NCBI GenBank assembly: GCA_964501335.1
Contig: CAZCTC010000017.1
Coordinates: forward strand, 1 to 64,000
DNA length: 64,000 bases
Direction of reading: 5' to 3'
Source of the DNA: CAZCTC01 sp964501335
Lineage (GTDB): Bacteria > Chloroflexota > Anaerolineae > B4-G1 > SLSP01
The translations under genes and the position numbers were made by a program. This document shows positions 7,611 through 17,002 of the stretch, in pieces. The notes beneath the pieces were generated by a model. That model was not told the DNA's origin. It made no database searches and was given only the letters and a program-made list of their open reading frames with translations. Positions within the stretch are counted from its first letter, which is position 1. Every line of letters starts with the position of its first letter.

Positions 7611-8849
7611 TCATCCGATCTTACGCAACAACCGCGCCCGCCGCTGCTGCAAAGCCAGCCGCTCCGCTCCCGAACTCAACCGGGGATAAGAATCCGCCCG
7701 CTTCAACGCCGTCTCGATAAAAGCCAGGGCCGCCGCTGCATCCCGCTCCGTCCACTCGTAAAACTTAGACAACTCGACCAACGGTTCAATCGCCCAGGGA
7801 ATCCGATCCGCCCAGGCCTGCCACGCCGCCACCGCTTCCGTCCAGGCCTTCTGCCGCCGATACCGCTGCCCCACCAACCGCCAGAGCCGCTCCGCCGATT
7901 CTGCCGGAAGATCGCCTTCCAACGCCTCCGCCCAGGCCGATTCTGCCAGCTCGGGCTTGCCGGCCGCCGCATAAATCCGCCCGACGCCCGCCCATTCCGC
8001 CGGAGCCAGTCCGGATTCCATCGGCGCTGTACATAACCGGGCCATATGCACCAGCAACGTAACCATGCTCAACACATCGATCTGGTTATGATAAAAAACC
8101 CGGACCATCTCCGCCGTCCGCCCCGTCGTCAGATATTCCCGATAGACTTCCGGAATCAACGCCGAGGGAATATCCGCCCCCTCCCGCTCAATCCCCAACA
8201 ATTCCGTCTCCAGATTCCCCAGCCGGCGTGACGGCAAATGATCGCGCCACAGCTGGCGGGCCGGAGGCAACAGATCCAGATGCGGTAAGGCGGTAAACCG
8301 AGGCGCCAGCCGGTTGAGGATAAACCGACTCTGCAAAAGCGGCACATCAAATCCCCGTCCGTTGAACGTCACCAGCCCGGTAGATCCTTCCAGCAGGCTC
8401 TCCAGATACCGCAACGCCGCCGGCTCTTCCGCAGGATCACGCAGGAAAATCTGCCGAAAAGAGAACCGCGCCCCCTGCCATAACCCAATCCCCGTCAGAA
8501 AAACCAGCGTCCCGGTGCCGCCGGCCAACCCCGTCGTTTCCGTATCCAGAAAAGCCGGAGAGGCTCCCGGATCGACTCCCCCCACCAGACACAATGTCTC
8601 GGCAGTAAGCCGGGTCATCTCCCCCAGGGCATAGGCCCCGTGATAATACCCCGGAAGATAGTCTTCAACCACCTCCCAGACCGGACCGTAGTCGGTCGAC
8701 ACCTCATGCCCCGGCAGAGATCCATGCGAAGCAACCGGCGCGGTTGAAGAAACAGGCGACGGGGAAACTTCCCGGGGAGGCAACGGCAGGTTTTTGACAC
8801 CCTTCACCACCCCTAAACGTTGGAGACGACGGTGCAGGTTTTGATCCAT
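7611..8849 (-). CDS. RNase H-fold 3'-5' exonuclease (YprB-like) with TPR-like C-terminus
   Basis: A 412-residue product. Residues about 95-265 form a DEDD/RNase H-like exonuclease domain: AFLDTETTGLAGGTGT (ExoI, with DxE), LVTFNGRGFDVPLLQSRF (ExoII, with the FNGxxFDxP pattern), and YHNQIDVLSMVTLL (ExoIII, D). This is the YprB/RNase_H_2 (PF13482) type. The C-terminal 140 residues are helical repeats resembling TPR. Long in-frame extensions to 9065 run through repeat copy 3 and are not believable. I take the ATG at 8849 (MDQNLHRRLQRLG). No ribosome-binding site is seen, and a TATGAT at 8864-8859 sits only nine bases before this ATG, so leaderless translation is possible. The substrate is unknown. 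Confidence 0.82.
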   Translation of the reverse strand: MDQNLHRRLQRLGVVKGVKNLPLPPREVSPSPVSSTAPVASHGSLPGHEVSTDYGPVWEVVEDYLPGYYHGAYALGEMTRLTAETLCLVGGVDPGASPAFLDTETTGLAGGTGTLVFLTGIGLWQGARFSFRQIFLRDPAEEPAALRYLESLLEGSTGLVTFNGRGFDVPLLQSRFILNRLAPRFTALPHLDLLPPARQLWRDHLPSRRLGNLETELLGIEREGADIPSALIPEVYREYLTTGRTAEMVRVFYHNQIDVLSMVTLLVHMARLCTAPMESGLAPAEWAGVGRIYAAAGKPELAESAWAEALEGDLPAESAERLWRLVGQRYRRQKAWTEAVAAWQAWADRIPWAIEPLVELSKFYEWTERDAAAALAFIETALKRADSYPRLSSGAERLALQQRRARLLRKIG

Positions 8850-8879
8850 AGAGCGTATCATACCATAAATGATAAAAAT

Positions 8880-8907
8880 TTGCGCGCGTCCCAAGGGACG
8901 CGCGCAA
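8880..8907. terminator. GC-rich hairpin between the exonuclease gene and repeat copy 3
   Basis: Perfect 13-bp stem TTGCGCGCGTCCC with an AA loop and complement. It is the same style as the other gene-end hairpins, although here it sits upstream of the minus-strand exonuclease gene and downstream of the surface protein gene. Confidence 0.6.
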
Positions 8908-8925
8908 CCATAAACAAAAAACTCT

Positions 8926-9107
8926 CGACCTGTGCGGTTAGTCTGGAAAAAAAGCCCATATTTTCGGCGGCTTTCAGAAAGCCGCCGAAAATATGAACAA
9001 AAAAACTCTTCTCCCCTCATCCAGCGTGTCGCATCTAACCGAAAAAAGCCGTTTGCGGGGCGCAAGAAATTGGTCTTAAGCCTGACCCACGAACAACCGC
9101 ACCGATC
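8926..9107 (+). repeat. Dispersed palindromic element, copy 3
   Basis: A full-length copy of about 182 bp. The left end is CGACCTGTGCGGTTA (8926-8940) and the right end AACCGCACCGATC (9095-9107), nearly inverted repeats. The central perfect 17-bp palindrome is at 8958-8994 (ATATTTTCGGCGGCTTT, loop CAG). The marks CCAGCGTGTCGC and GCGGGGCGC lie between. Confidence 0.85.
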
Positions 9108-9130
9108 AAAAAGAAGCGATCAAACTCAGC

Positions 9131-12100
9131 TTAAGGCTGGGCCTTCCGCATCACCAACGGCAGATAGATCTGGGTACCCGCATTCAATACCGTAACATCC
9201 TCAGGAATGCCCACATGGGCCTTGTGATTGCGCACCCGGATCCGTGCTCCGCCGCCATCTTCGGAAACCATACCGCTCACCACAATCCGCGACTTCAACG
9301 TGATGTCGTTCCAGTCGCCGTTGTAGCCGTCGAGGAAGAGGCGCATCGGCCCGCTACCGTCATTGATCCAGAGATCGGAAACGCCGGTCTTGGTCATCAC
9401 GGTACCGGTAATCACTGCCAGCCGCCCCTGATTCACTTCCAGGGTAGCACTGTAAGTCGTTAAGGGCATCGGCAGAGGCTCGATCCCATCGGTCGGCGTG
9501 ATCACCTGGACCTGCTCGGCCTCAAAGAACTCGATCTCAGTATCCCCTTCGTAAATCCCCACCGTACCCACGACCCGCACCGTCGCACCACGGGCATACT
9601 GCGCCGCATCGATGTCGCCGGCCGGAGCATGGACGGTAATACCGCCCGTGCCGTCGTCAATGTACAGGACATTGAAGAACTCCCCAAAGGCCGCCGTGAT
9701 CTTGCCTTCCACCCACACCAGTTTATCCAGGTTTTCGGGGGTGTTGTCCAGCTCAGCGTCAGCCCGGGCCTGCGCAATGGTGCTCTTCTGCAACGGCTGC
9801 CCCAGCAGCCACATTACAGCCTCCAGGTTGAACAGTTCATTCTGCTTCCCGTCACCGGCTGTATAGGCAAAGGTACCGAAAGCATCATTGCTGTCGCCGT
9901 AAAGCATGATCCGACCGCCGCCATTCGGCAGCTGCGACACCGCGCCCATCGGAACGGGAACCGCCCCGGCAGGCTGGGTGGCAGGATAGACCCAGGTCGG
10001 ATTATAGACATAAGCATCAGTCTGATTGTCGGAATCGACGCTGGTGGTGTGATTGGGATTGCGCCATGGCGAAGGACCATACCCCTCATCCAGGTCACCC
10101 TGAACCACGATCGTCACCCCGGGGGTCGATGCCGTCAGGGGATCGGCCACGGTACGGCCACGCAGCGAGCTCAGGCTCCAGGAGGCCAGAGAATTCACAT
10201 TCAGCCCGATGCTGGTCGTATTGGTGCTCGGGAAGCTGCCCCACAAAACACCAAAGACGTAACCATTGTTGTCATCCGCGTCGATCACTTCGTCGTCGTT
10301 CAGACGCATATTGATCGGCGTACCGCTTCGCGTTTCGATCTTGTCCACAATGGCATTCAACCGATCCGCAACCGAGCTGGCCCAGGCCACCTTGCCGGGA
10401 TAGTCGGCCGTACCGCACAGCCAGATGCTGCCGCCGCCCGCGACGTAATCGGCAATCGCGTTCAGCTCCGCATCGGTGTAAGCAAATTCCGGCGCCGTGA
10501 TGATCAACAGCTTGACCGTCGCGGTATTCAGATCGGCCGCCGTCAAAGCATCCAGATTCTTGAGCACATTGTAGTGATGATCCGAAAGATCAGCGATGAA
10601 CATGCGCATCTCACGCCCGGGGGCATTGATATTGCCGTGCCCGGCGTCGATCAAAATCAACGGCAGATGGGCATCGGTGACATCCAGAACCAGTTGATCC
10701 TGATTGTCATCGGGATTGTCGCCCGCCGGAGCGCCGGTAAACTGCGCCAGGACGGTCGCCGTACCGGTCACAGTGGGCTGCCAGGTGAAATTGGCATAAG
10801 CATCGCTGAAGGGCGGGACATTCACGGCCACAGATCCGGGCAGCGCCACGCCGTTCACGAGCATGGTCACGGTCACGGTCCGGGTCGTGTCCACCCGGTT
10901 GGTCACACGAGCCGTCAGCAACGAAGGATTGTGAATGGTGGGAATCGTCGGCTGAATCACCACATCGGTAATGGAGATATCCTCGACGCCCATCGTCCAG
11001 ACCGGAGAACTGACGATCCGATCGCCGTCCGTCTGCGTCACTTTGACATAGAAGTAGTGAACACCGGTCGTCACAGTGATCTGCGGCATCCAGGTAAAGG
11101 TGCCTGTAACCGCCGAAGTCTGGGTGACCACTTTACCCTGATCGGTAACCAGCTGGACCAGAGTCACACCTTCGCCGTCAGGATCATAACCGTAGATATC
11201 GAAGCTGATGGAACCGGTGTTGGCCAGTTCGGAACCCATCCAGACCCCGTTGGCCTTCAGCCGCAGCGAGTAATTCTTATCCTCGGTCGCGAAGGTCCGG
11301 CGAGCGCGCAGCGCCTCCAGCAGGTTGGCGCGGGTCAGGCCCGGCATCCAGACACCGGTGCGGTGATCGGTGTTGATGCCCCAGTAAGTGGAGTGGGTGT
11401 CGGCATTGTTGCTGGCCCCCACCTTCCAACCGTAATCCAGCGAGCGGATATATTCATCCTCGGAGAAGACGTAAGAGGTACCATAGCCGTTGCCGACCTC
11501 TTCCATCCGGGCGGTATTGGAAACTTCGTTGTGGAAAGCCCAGTCGTTGAAGTTGATCCAGCCCGGGTGGTTGAACTGCATCACCGTACCGGCTCCGTCC
11601 AGAGCCATAGTCCCGGTGACCGCCAGCCACTGATAGAAGCCCTGCACGGTCACGCCGGCTTCGAGGTTGGGCGTGTAATCGCAGGAAGTACAGGTCGCCG
11701 TAGTGTTGGTGCGCACCGCATGGCGGGTGGTGTTGTAGACATTGATATGCCCTTCCGCCCCCTGCGTATACTCAAACCCACGCAGCCCTACAAACGAACT
11801 GTTGGTAGCCGCATCGACAGCCGATTGCGTCGCGGTCCATTCCGTATCGTCGATGGCATAAGAGTGGTCGGAGATCGCCATGAAATCCATCCCGGCGGAT
11901 TTACCCGCGGCCAACGCCTGCTCAGGCGTGCCGGAACCATCGGAATAGGAGGTATGATTGTGGATATCCCCACGATAAGCCTGCATCGGCGGTTCGGTTG
12001 CCGTGGTAAAAGCCCACACGCTGTCCGTGCCGAGGGTCAAACCGGCCCAGTCGGCCACCGCACCGCGCACCGTCACCGTGTAGCGGGTCAACGGCAGCAA

Positions 12101-15100
12101 CGGAGCGCTGGGCGTCAACGAAACCCGATAGGTCGCTGCATCGTACACCATCCGGGCCGGGACCGTACCGAACGCCCCCTCCACGAAGATGTTGCCGGTG
12201 AGCGAAGCCGGATTCAGTTCTTCAGAGAAAGTGACCACCACACCCGTATCGATTGCCACAGCCGTAGCGCCCGAAGCCGGGAAACGGCCAGTGATCGAAG
12301 GAGCCTGGACGTCGGTATTGCCGGTCGTGAAGCTCCAGCTGACTGGGGCGGCCAGCGCATTGCCGGCCAGATCCGTCACACCGGTGCCTACGGTTGCCGT
12401 GTAAGTCGTCATAGCAGCCAGGGCCGAATTCGGCGTAAAGACCGCTTTGCGGGAATCCGCCACATAGCTCACCGTCCCGGCCACGGCGCCCGCCGGCCCG
12501 GTCAACGTGAAACTGGCCGCATTCACGGTGCCGGCCAACAGGGCTTCATTAAAGGAAGCCTCGACAGCGCGATAAGGATTGGCCCCGGTCGCCCCGGTCG
12601 TCGGGAAGGTCCCGGTAACCTGCGGCGCACGCACATCAATTTCGACAATGTCGCTCTGCGTGCGGGGCATCACCTGCGGCGTATTGTAAGCGCCGCTGAA
12701 ACCGGTAACGATAAACTGCGTCGGGCTGACAAATGAGCCCATGTTGATCGCGGTATCTTTGTCGACAAAGACCGTCACCGGGCCGGAGCCGTCGTTCAAC
12801 GTCATGCTCCAGTCCACCGCCCCGGGGGTCGTGAACACCCGGGTCCAGGTCGCCGTACCGCGGATCTGAACCAACAATCCCTGCGTGCCGGTCACAATGG
12901 AAGCGGAAGTGCTGACCGGAGTGGCCGCCACAATCTGCGGCGGAATGTTGGGGCTGAGGTTCTTCATGGCCGTCGTCGGATCCATTTCCAGCAAGCCGTT
13001 GTAGAGCTTCAGCGTCCCGGTAACCTGCACCATATCGCCCAGGGACATGGCCGGCGGCGTGGCAGCACCGGTATAGATGTAAAGACCGCCCGTGGCATCC
13101 TGAATGACAAAGGCATTGCCGCGATAAGCGCCCGGCAAAACAGAAACATAGCCGCGCACCGAACCGGTCCAGCCGACCCCGGCCGCGCGCGCCGTGGCAA
13201 TGGGCGTATAACCGAGTACCACATCCGTGGTGAAGCTCCAGGTATAAGTCACCAGAGCATTGTTCAACGCATCCACAATACCGTTGGTCAGAGTCGCCGT
13301 GTAGCGGGTCAGACCCTGCAGGGTAAGGTTGGGATTGAAGGTCGCCGTGCGAGTGCCGGAATTGTACGAAACGGTTCCGGTCACCGCGCCCGCAGGCCCG
13401 GTCAAAATGAAGGAGCTGGCGCTCACCCCGCTCACCGCCTCATCGAAGGTAGCCGTGATATTATCGGTGGCGGGAACCGCCGTAGCTCCGTCCGTCGGAT
13501 AATTCGAGGTCACCGTAGGCGGCGTTACATCCAGGGCTTCCGTCGTAAAGGTCCAGGTATAAGTTGCAAGAGGATTGCCCACCAGATCGGTAATCGCCGA
13601 AGTCAAAGTGACCGTGTAAAGCGTCAGACCGCCGAGGGTCACACCCGGATCGAAAGTGGCCGTGCGGGTACCGGAATTGTAACTCACGGCCCCGGCCACT
13701 GCGCCCGTCGGCCCTTCCAAAAGGAAGGAGCTGGCGCTCACCCCATTCACAGCCTCATCAAACGTAGCCGTGATGTTGGCCAGTACCGAAATACCGGTCG
13801 CTCCGGCCATCGGATAGTTCGAAGTCACCGTAGGCGGCGTCACATCGGAAGGCGCCGTCGTAAAAGTCCAGGTGTAGGTCGCCAGAGGATTGGACGAAAG
13901 GTCGACGATTCCACTGCTCAGAGTCGCCGTATAAACGGTCAGACCGGCAAACGGAGCCGAAGGAATGAAGGTCGCCGTGCGGGTCGCGGCAGTGTAAATC
14001 ACCGTGCCGGCCACCGCCCCGGAAGGCCCTTCCAGAGTGAAGGAAGTTCCATCCACGCCCGTCACCGCTTCATTAAAGGTCGCCGTGACATTGGCCGTCA
14101 AAGCCACGCCCGCCGCACCGGTGCTCGGAGAGGTCCCGCTCACCTGCGGAGCCGTGACATCGGGATCGAGCGTGGTGAAGCTCCAGGAATAAGCCGTCAA
14201 CGCGCCGGCCGAATTGGTAATTCCAGAAGTCGCCGAAGCGGTGTAGCGAGTGGAATAGGTCAACGCAGCCGTCGGCGTAAAGGTCGCCGAATGCGAAGCA
14301 TCATCATAACCGACCGAGCCTTCGATGGCCCCGGAAGGACCGACCAGCGTGAAGGTATCGGTCGTCACCGTCGTGCCGGAGATCACCTGATCAAAGACCA
14401 CGCGGACCGTAGTAGCCAAAGCCACCCCCGTCGCTTCGCTGACCGGGCTGGTGGAACTGACTTTGGGAGCGGTCGCACCACAGGTCATGGTGTGGGAGCC
14501 GAGATAAGAGGTGGTATCAACGGCAAATCCCGACCATTCTACAGCAGGATCGTAAGTATCATCGGTGATAATATCCCCTGCGGTGATGGTAGCCTTGCGC
14601 ACAAGCGTATTGTCGGTTGTGTTGGTAGGATCCGTACCCCATCCGTTGGTACCAGGGTCCTCCCCTACTTTACCGATTGAGTCAATGACTACACCATTAT
14701 GCAATAATACAAGAGCATCGTTGCCATTGTAATTAATCACGGTACTGGTCATATCAGCTTGTGCTTTGATATCAGCAAGCGTAGCAGAACCGTTAATAAT
14801 TACATAGACATCTCCCGCAGCTAACGAACCCGAAAGGTTAGTACTATTGCTATTAGGAGTGCTCGACCCGTTCGTATACAAATTAACGCGATAGGCGCTT
14901 AGATCCACAACGGCACCGGTGCCGTTGTAAATTTCAATCGCTTTGTTACTACTGCTGCCCTCGATATACTCCGAGAAAAAGAGATCCGTAGGGCAGGCAG
15001 CCATGGGGCGAGCGGGAGCCGGAGTCGGCTTGACCGCCGGCAGAGATTCCTGAACGGCGGCTGGGGAAACCGCCTCCGCGCCGAGGACCGGCGCCACCGG

Positions 15101-15193
15101 AGCAACGATGCCCGGGAACAACAACGACACGACCGTCAACAGTGCAAACAGATTGGCGCTCCATGAGCGCGTTCCGATTGCTCGCGTATTCAT
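9131..15193 (-). CDS. Giant multidomain surface protein with lamin-tail, Big_5 repeats, PHP and OB-fold domains
   Basis: A 2,020-residue exported protein. Signal peptide at about 1-40 (LFALLTVVSLLFPGIVAPVAPVLGAEA). Residues about 66-230 form a lamin-tail (LTD) domain (LFFSEYIEGSSSNKAIEIYN). Six Ig-like Big_5/SbsA-type domains follow at about 241, 344, 449, 552, 851 and 957, each starting like PxVxxTxPxxGAxGV and ending YTWxFTT. An OB-like nucleic-acid-binding module lies near 657-800. A PHP domain spans about 1069-1300: GDIHNHTSYSDG, DFMAISDHS, MQFNHPGWI and NADTHSTYWG supply the metal-binding His/Asp set. Next come a CARDB-like beta domain (about 1404), a DUF4350/GATase-like region (about 1506-1790, LILIDAGHG and IADYVAGGGSIWL) and two OB-like modules. 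The combination suggests an extracellular phosphoesterase or nuclease; that is inference. No sorting signal is seen. The ATG has AAGGAG upstream. Confidence 0.88.
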   Translation of the reverse strand: MNTRAIGTRSWSANLFALLTVVSLLFPGIVAPVAPVLGAEAVSPAAVQESLPAVKPTPAPARPMAACPTDLFFSEYIEGSSSNKAIEIYNGTGAVVDLSAYRVNLYTNGSSTPNSNSTNLSGSLAAGDVYVIINGSATLADIKAQADMTSTVINYNGNDALVLLHNGVVIDSIGKVGEDPGTNGWGTDPTNTTDNTLVRKATITAGDIITDDTYDPAVEWSGFAVDTTSYLGSHTMTCGATAPKVSSTSPVSEATGVALATTVRVVFDQVISGTTVTTDTFTLVGPSGAIEGSVGYDDASHSATFTPTAALTYSTRYTASATSGITNSAGALTAYSWSFTTLDPDVTAPQVSGTSPSTGAAGVALTANVTATFNEAVTGVDGTSFTLEGPSGAVAGTVIYTAATRTATFIPSAPFAGLTVYTATLSSGIVDLSSNPLATYTWTFTTAPSDVTPPTVTSNYPMAGATGISVLANITATFDEAVNGVSASSFLLEGPTGAVAGAVSYNSGTRTATFDPGVTLGGLTLYTVTLTSAITDLVGNPLATYTWTFTTEALDVTPPTVTSNYPTDGATAVPATDNITATFDEAVSGVSASSFILTGPAGAVTGTVSYNSGTRTATFNPNLTLQGLTRYTATLTNGIVDALNNALVTYTWSFTTDVVLGYTPIATARAAGVGWTGSVRGYVSVLPGAYRGNAFVIQDATGGLYIYTGAATPPAMSLGDMVQVTGTLKLYNGLLEMDPTTAMKNLSPNIPPQIVAATPVSTSASIVTGTQGLLVQIRGTATWTRVFTTPGAVDWSMTLNDGSGPVTVFVDKDTAINMGSFVSPTQFIVTGFSGAYNTPQVMPRTQSDIVEIDVRAPQVTGTFPTTGATGANPYRAVEASFNEALLAGTVNAASFTLTGPAGAVAGTVSYVADSRKAVFTPNSALAAMTTYTATVGTGVTDLAGNALAAPVSWSFTTGNTDVQAPSITGRFPASGATAVAIDTGVVVTFSEELNPASLTGNIFVEGAFGTVPARMVYDAATYRVSLTPSAPLLPLTRYTVTVRGAVADWAGLTLGTDSVWAFTTATEPPMQAYRGDIHNHTSYSDGSGTPEQALAAGKSAGMDFMAISDHSYAIDDTEWTATQSAVDAATNSSFVGLRGFEYTQGAEGHINVYNTTRHAVRTNTTATCTSCDYTPNLEAGVTVQGFYQWLAVTGTMALDGAGTVMQFNHPGWINFNDWAFHNEVSNTARMEEVGNGYGTSYVFSEDEYIRSLDYGWKVGASNNADTHSTYWGINTDHRTGVWMPGLTRANLLEALRARRTFATEDKNYSLRLKANGVWMGSELANTGSISFDIYGYDPDGEGVTLVQLVTDQGKVVTQTSAVTGTFTWMPQITVTTGVHYFYVKVTQTDGDRIVSSPVWTMGVEDISITDVVIQPTIPTIHNPSLLTARVTNRVDTTRTVTVTMLVNGVALPGSVAVNVPPFSDAYANFTWQPTVTGTATVLAQFTGAPAGDNPDDNQDQLVLDVTDAHLPLILIDAGHGNINAPGREMRMFIADLSDHHYNVLKNLDALTAADLNTATVKLLIITAPEFAYTDAELNAIADYVAGGGSIWLCGTADYPGKVAWASSVADRLNAIVDKIETRSGTPINMRLNDDEVIDADDNNGYVFGVLWGSFPSTNTTSIGLNVNSLASWSLSSLRGRTVADPLTASTPGVTIVVQGDLDEGYGPSPWRNPNHTTSVDSDNQTDAYVYNPTWVYPATQPAGAVPVPMGAVSQLPNGGGRIMLYGDSNDAFGTFAYTAGDGKQNELFNLEAVMWLLGQPLQKSTIAQARADAELDNTPENLDKLVWVEGKITAAFGEFFNVLYIDDGTGGITVHAPAGDIDAAQYARGATVRVVGTVGIYEGDTEIEFFEAEQVQVITPTDGIEPLPMPLTTYSATLEVNQGRLAVITGTVMTKTGVSDLWINDGSGPMRLFLDGYNGDWNDITLKSRIVVSGMVSEDGGGARIRVRNHKAHVGIPEDVTVLNAGTQIYLPLVMRKAQP

Positions 15194-15391
15194 CCGATTG
15201 TGCTCTCCTTGTTAAAAATTCAACGTCGGATAGGAATTAGATTGCTGAGGAAACAGAGAAGCCACCGCTGAACAAGCCGATGGTCGGATCGAGGTCGGCT
15301 ACAGAGAGTTCAGTGTTACAGCGCCGAGTACCACCTCCCTTTTACAAATTACACTCCAGGAAATGATCCGAAGACCCTGCCCTGACACTCT

Positions 15392-15474
15392 CCTTCCCGG
15401 TAGTTGATGCCCCGGGAAGGCTATAACAAGTAGAGGAAAGGCCGCCACAGCGCAACGATCAGCGCCGGCGGCCT
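15392..15474 (-). promoter_or_regulatory. Structured leader of the surface protein gene
   Basis: Two hairpins lie in the roughly 320-base leader: CCTTCCCGG paired across 15392-15420, and AGGCCGCC paired across 15439-15474. They fit no riboswitch I recognise. Apart from these, the promoter and repeat copy 4, I see nothing else in 15194-15808. Confidence 0.35.
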
Positions 15475-15513
15475 AAACGAATCACTAACCTAAAGGGCGA
15501 GGAATGTAAGACG

Positions 15514-15541
15514 ATTATACTCAAAACGCTTCAAAAAGCCA
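15514..15541 (-). promoter_or_regulatory. Candidate promoter of the surface protein gene
   Basis: Read on the minus strand: TGGCTT (15541-15536), a 16-bp spacer, then a perfect TATAAT (15519-15514). It would give a long leader of about 310 bases. Confidence 0.45.
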
Positions 15542-15583
15542 GGACTGGAATAATGAAATCCACAGTCAAACATAACTATTTCT

Positions 15584-15715
15584 CGACCTGTGCGGTTAGC
15601 CGGGAAAAGCGGCAGAAAAAAGCCCGTATTTTTACGCGCAAAAATACAAATAAAAACTCTCCCGCCCCTCCCACGCCTCGTCATTTACCCGGCAAAAACC
15701 CCTTGCGGGACCCTA
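15584..15715 (+). repeat. Dispersed palindromic element, copy 4 (decayed right end)
   Basis: The left end CGACCTGTGCGGTTA (15584-15598) is exact. The central stem has shrunk to GTATTTTT and complement (15626-15647). TTGCGGGACCC near 15703 marks the right part, and no clear right terminal repeat is left. Confidence 0.7.
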
Positions 15716-15808
15716 ACAACAGCCCCTGTTGATTCCCAAAGACAGCAACCTGCATTAAAATAACATTGCAGGATGTCGAGAAAGTCAATATAAGGAGAAA
15801 GGCCACCC

Positions 15809-16885
15809 ATGAAAGCCGATGAAATTTACAGCGCGTATGATGAAGGCACCCGAAAATTCCGTCAGGTCGATTTGTACGCCGAAGATCTTTCCGAATCCAC
15901 ACTGCCCGAAATCGACCTCAGCAACAGCCGGCTTTGTCTGGTACGATTTGAAGAATCCGATTTAAGTAAAGCTAATTTCGCCGACAGCGACCTCAGCCAT
16001 GCCAATTTCAATGAAGCCACCCTCAAGCTGGCCAATTTCAGCGGCGCCAATCTGAGCCGGGCCCGCCTCTGCGACGCCGACATCAACAAAGCCGATTTCA
16101 GCAACGGCAACCTGCAAAACGCCGATTTCACCGATGCCGATCTCAGTCAGGCCGACTTTCAAAGTGCAAATTTAACCGGGGCGCGTTTCTGCGGCGCCAC
16201 CCTCAACAAAGCCAATTTCCAGGGGGCCAAACTGGAAAACGCCGATTTTACCGATGCCGATCTCAAAGAAGTCGATTTTACCGGGGCCAATCTCCGCCGC
16301 GCTCGATTACAAAATGTCGACCTCAGCCAGGGAGTACTGGTCAGAGCCGACCTGACCGAAGCCGACTTCAACTATTCGACCCTGAAAAAGGCCGACTTTA
16401 CCGACGCCTCCATGACCGACACCGATCTCAGTGAAACCAATCTGAAAAATGCCGAAATCACGGCCGAACAACTGGGACTGGCGCGCTCGCTGTACAAAAC
16501 GGAAAATATGCCCGTTGAACCGGCTGCCCGCCCGCGGCCCCGCCCCACCCATGACACACCCAAAGAGATCCGCTCCGAAGGAACATCAACAGAGAAAGAA
16601 TACCCGGACAATGCCTCCCCCAAACCCGTACGCCCGGAACCAAAGCCCTCAGGTAAAGACGAATCCAGCAAAGAATCCTCCGAGGACTCGGATTCAAAAC
16701 CGGTACGGCCGGGCCCCCAGGGCCATCACGATCACCCCAATGCCGTTTCCCCCCGTCCTGTGCCGCCGATCAATCTGCCCAAAACCTGTCCGGCCTGCGG
16801 CGGTGAGATCCGGCTACAGGATGTGCCCTTGAAAAACGACGGCTATCACTGCCCCTATTGTGATTCAGTCATCTTACGGCAATAA
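15809..16885 (+). CDS. Pentapeptide-repeat protein with C-terminal zinc ribbon
   Basis: A 358-residue cytoplasmic protein. Residues about 35-215 are around 35 tandem pentapeptides of the A(D/N)(L/F)xx kind (ADSDLSHANFNEATLKLANF is typical), expected to form a right-handed quadrilateral beta-helix. A polar linker at about 225-322 is rich in Pro, Arg, Glu and Lys, with repeated KPVRPxP motifs, and is probably disordered. The end is a four-cysteine zinc ribbon, CPACGGEIR followed by CPYCDSVI. Pentapeptide proteins include DNA mimics that bind gyrase, but nothing here shows that role. The zinc ribbon suggests a nucleic-acid or protein contact. The ATG has AAGGAGAAAGG upstream. It appears monocistronic, ending at a strong hairpin. 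Confidence 0.88.
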   Translation: MKADEIYSAYDEGTRKFRQVDLYAEDLSESTLPEIDLSNSRLCLVRFEESDLSKANFADSDLSHANFNEATLKLANFSGANLSRARLCDADINKADFSNGNLQNADFTDADLSQADFQSANLTGARFCGATLNKANFQGAKLENADFTDADLKEVDFTGANLRRARLQNVDLSQGVLVRADLTEADFNYSTLKKADFTDASMTDTDLSETNLKNAEITAEQLGLARSLYKTENMPVEPAARPRPRPTHDTPKEIRSEGTSTEKEYPDNASPKPVRPEPKPSGKDESSKESSEDSDSKPVRPGPQGHHDHPNAVSPRPVPPINLPKTCPACGGEIRLQDVPLKNDGYHCPYCDSVILRQ

Positions 16886-16902
16886 ATTATTGGAACAAAG
16901 AT

Positions 16903-16943
16903 TTATCATTTCGCGCGCCCTTTCAGGGCGCGCGAAATGATAA
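16903..16943. terminator. Hairpin after the pentapeptide gene
   Basis: Perfect 19-bp inverted repeat TTATCATTTCGCGCGCCCT with loop TTC. It lies 18 bases after the stop codon. Confidence 0.75.
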
Positions 16944-16957
16944 AAATACCCCAACGC

Positions 16958-16985
16958 TTGCCAAAAAAGAGGTTTATGGTACAAT
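16958..16985 (+). promoter_or_regulatory. Promoter of tRNA-Gly
   Basis: TTGCCA (16958-16963), a 16-bp spacer, TACAAT (16980-16985). The tRNA begins 17 bases later. Confidence 0.7.
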
Positions 16986-17002
16986 CCAAGCCGTCCTTAC
17001 TT

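Noticed and set aside
8850..9065. Extended N-terminus of the exonuclease protein
   Set aside because: The 72 extra residues would be coded by repeat copy 3 and the adjacent hairpin, which also occur at many non-coding places.
9629..12736. A 1,035-codon open frame on the plus strand inside the surface protein gene
   Set aside because: It is antisense to the 2,020-residue gene, has no ribosome site, and its product is rich in His, Arg, Gln and Gly as expected from the complement of GC-biased codons. The minus-strand frame has clear domains.
9131..15193. Recent tandem gene duplications within the surface protein gene
   Set aside because: The repeated blocks of about 310 bases are the ordinary Big_5 domain repeats of one protein; they are diverged and in frame.
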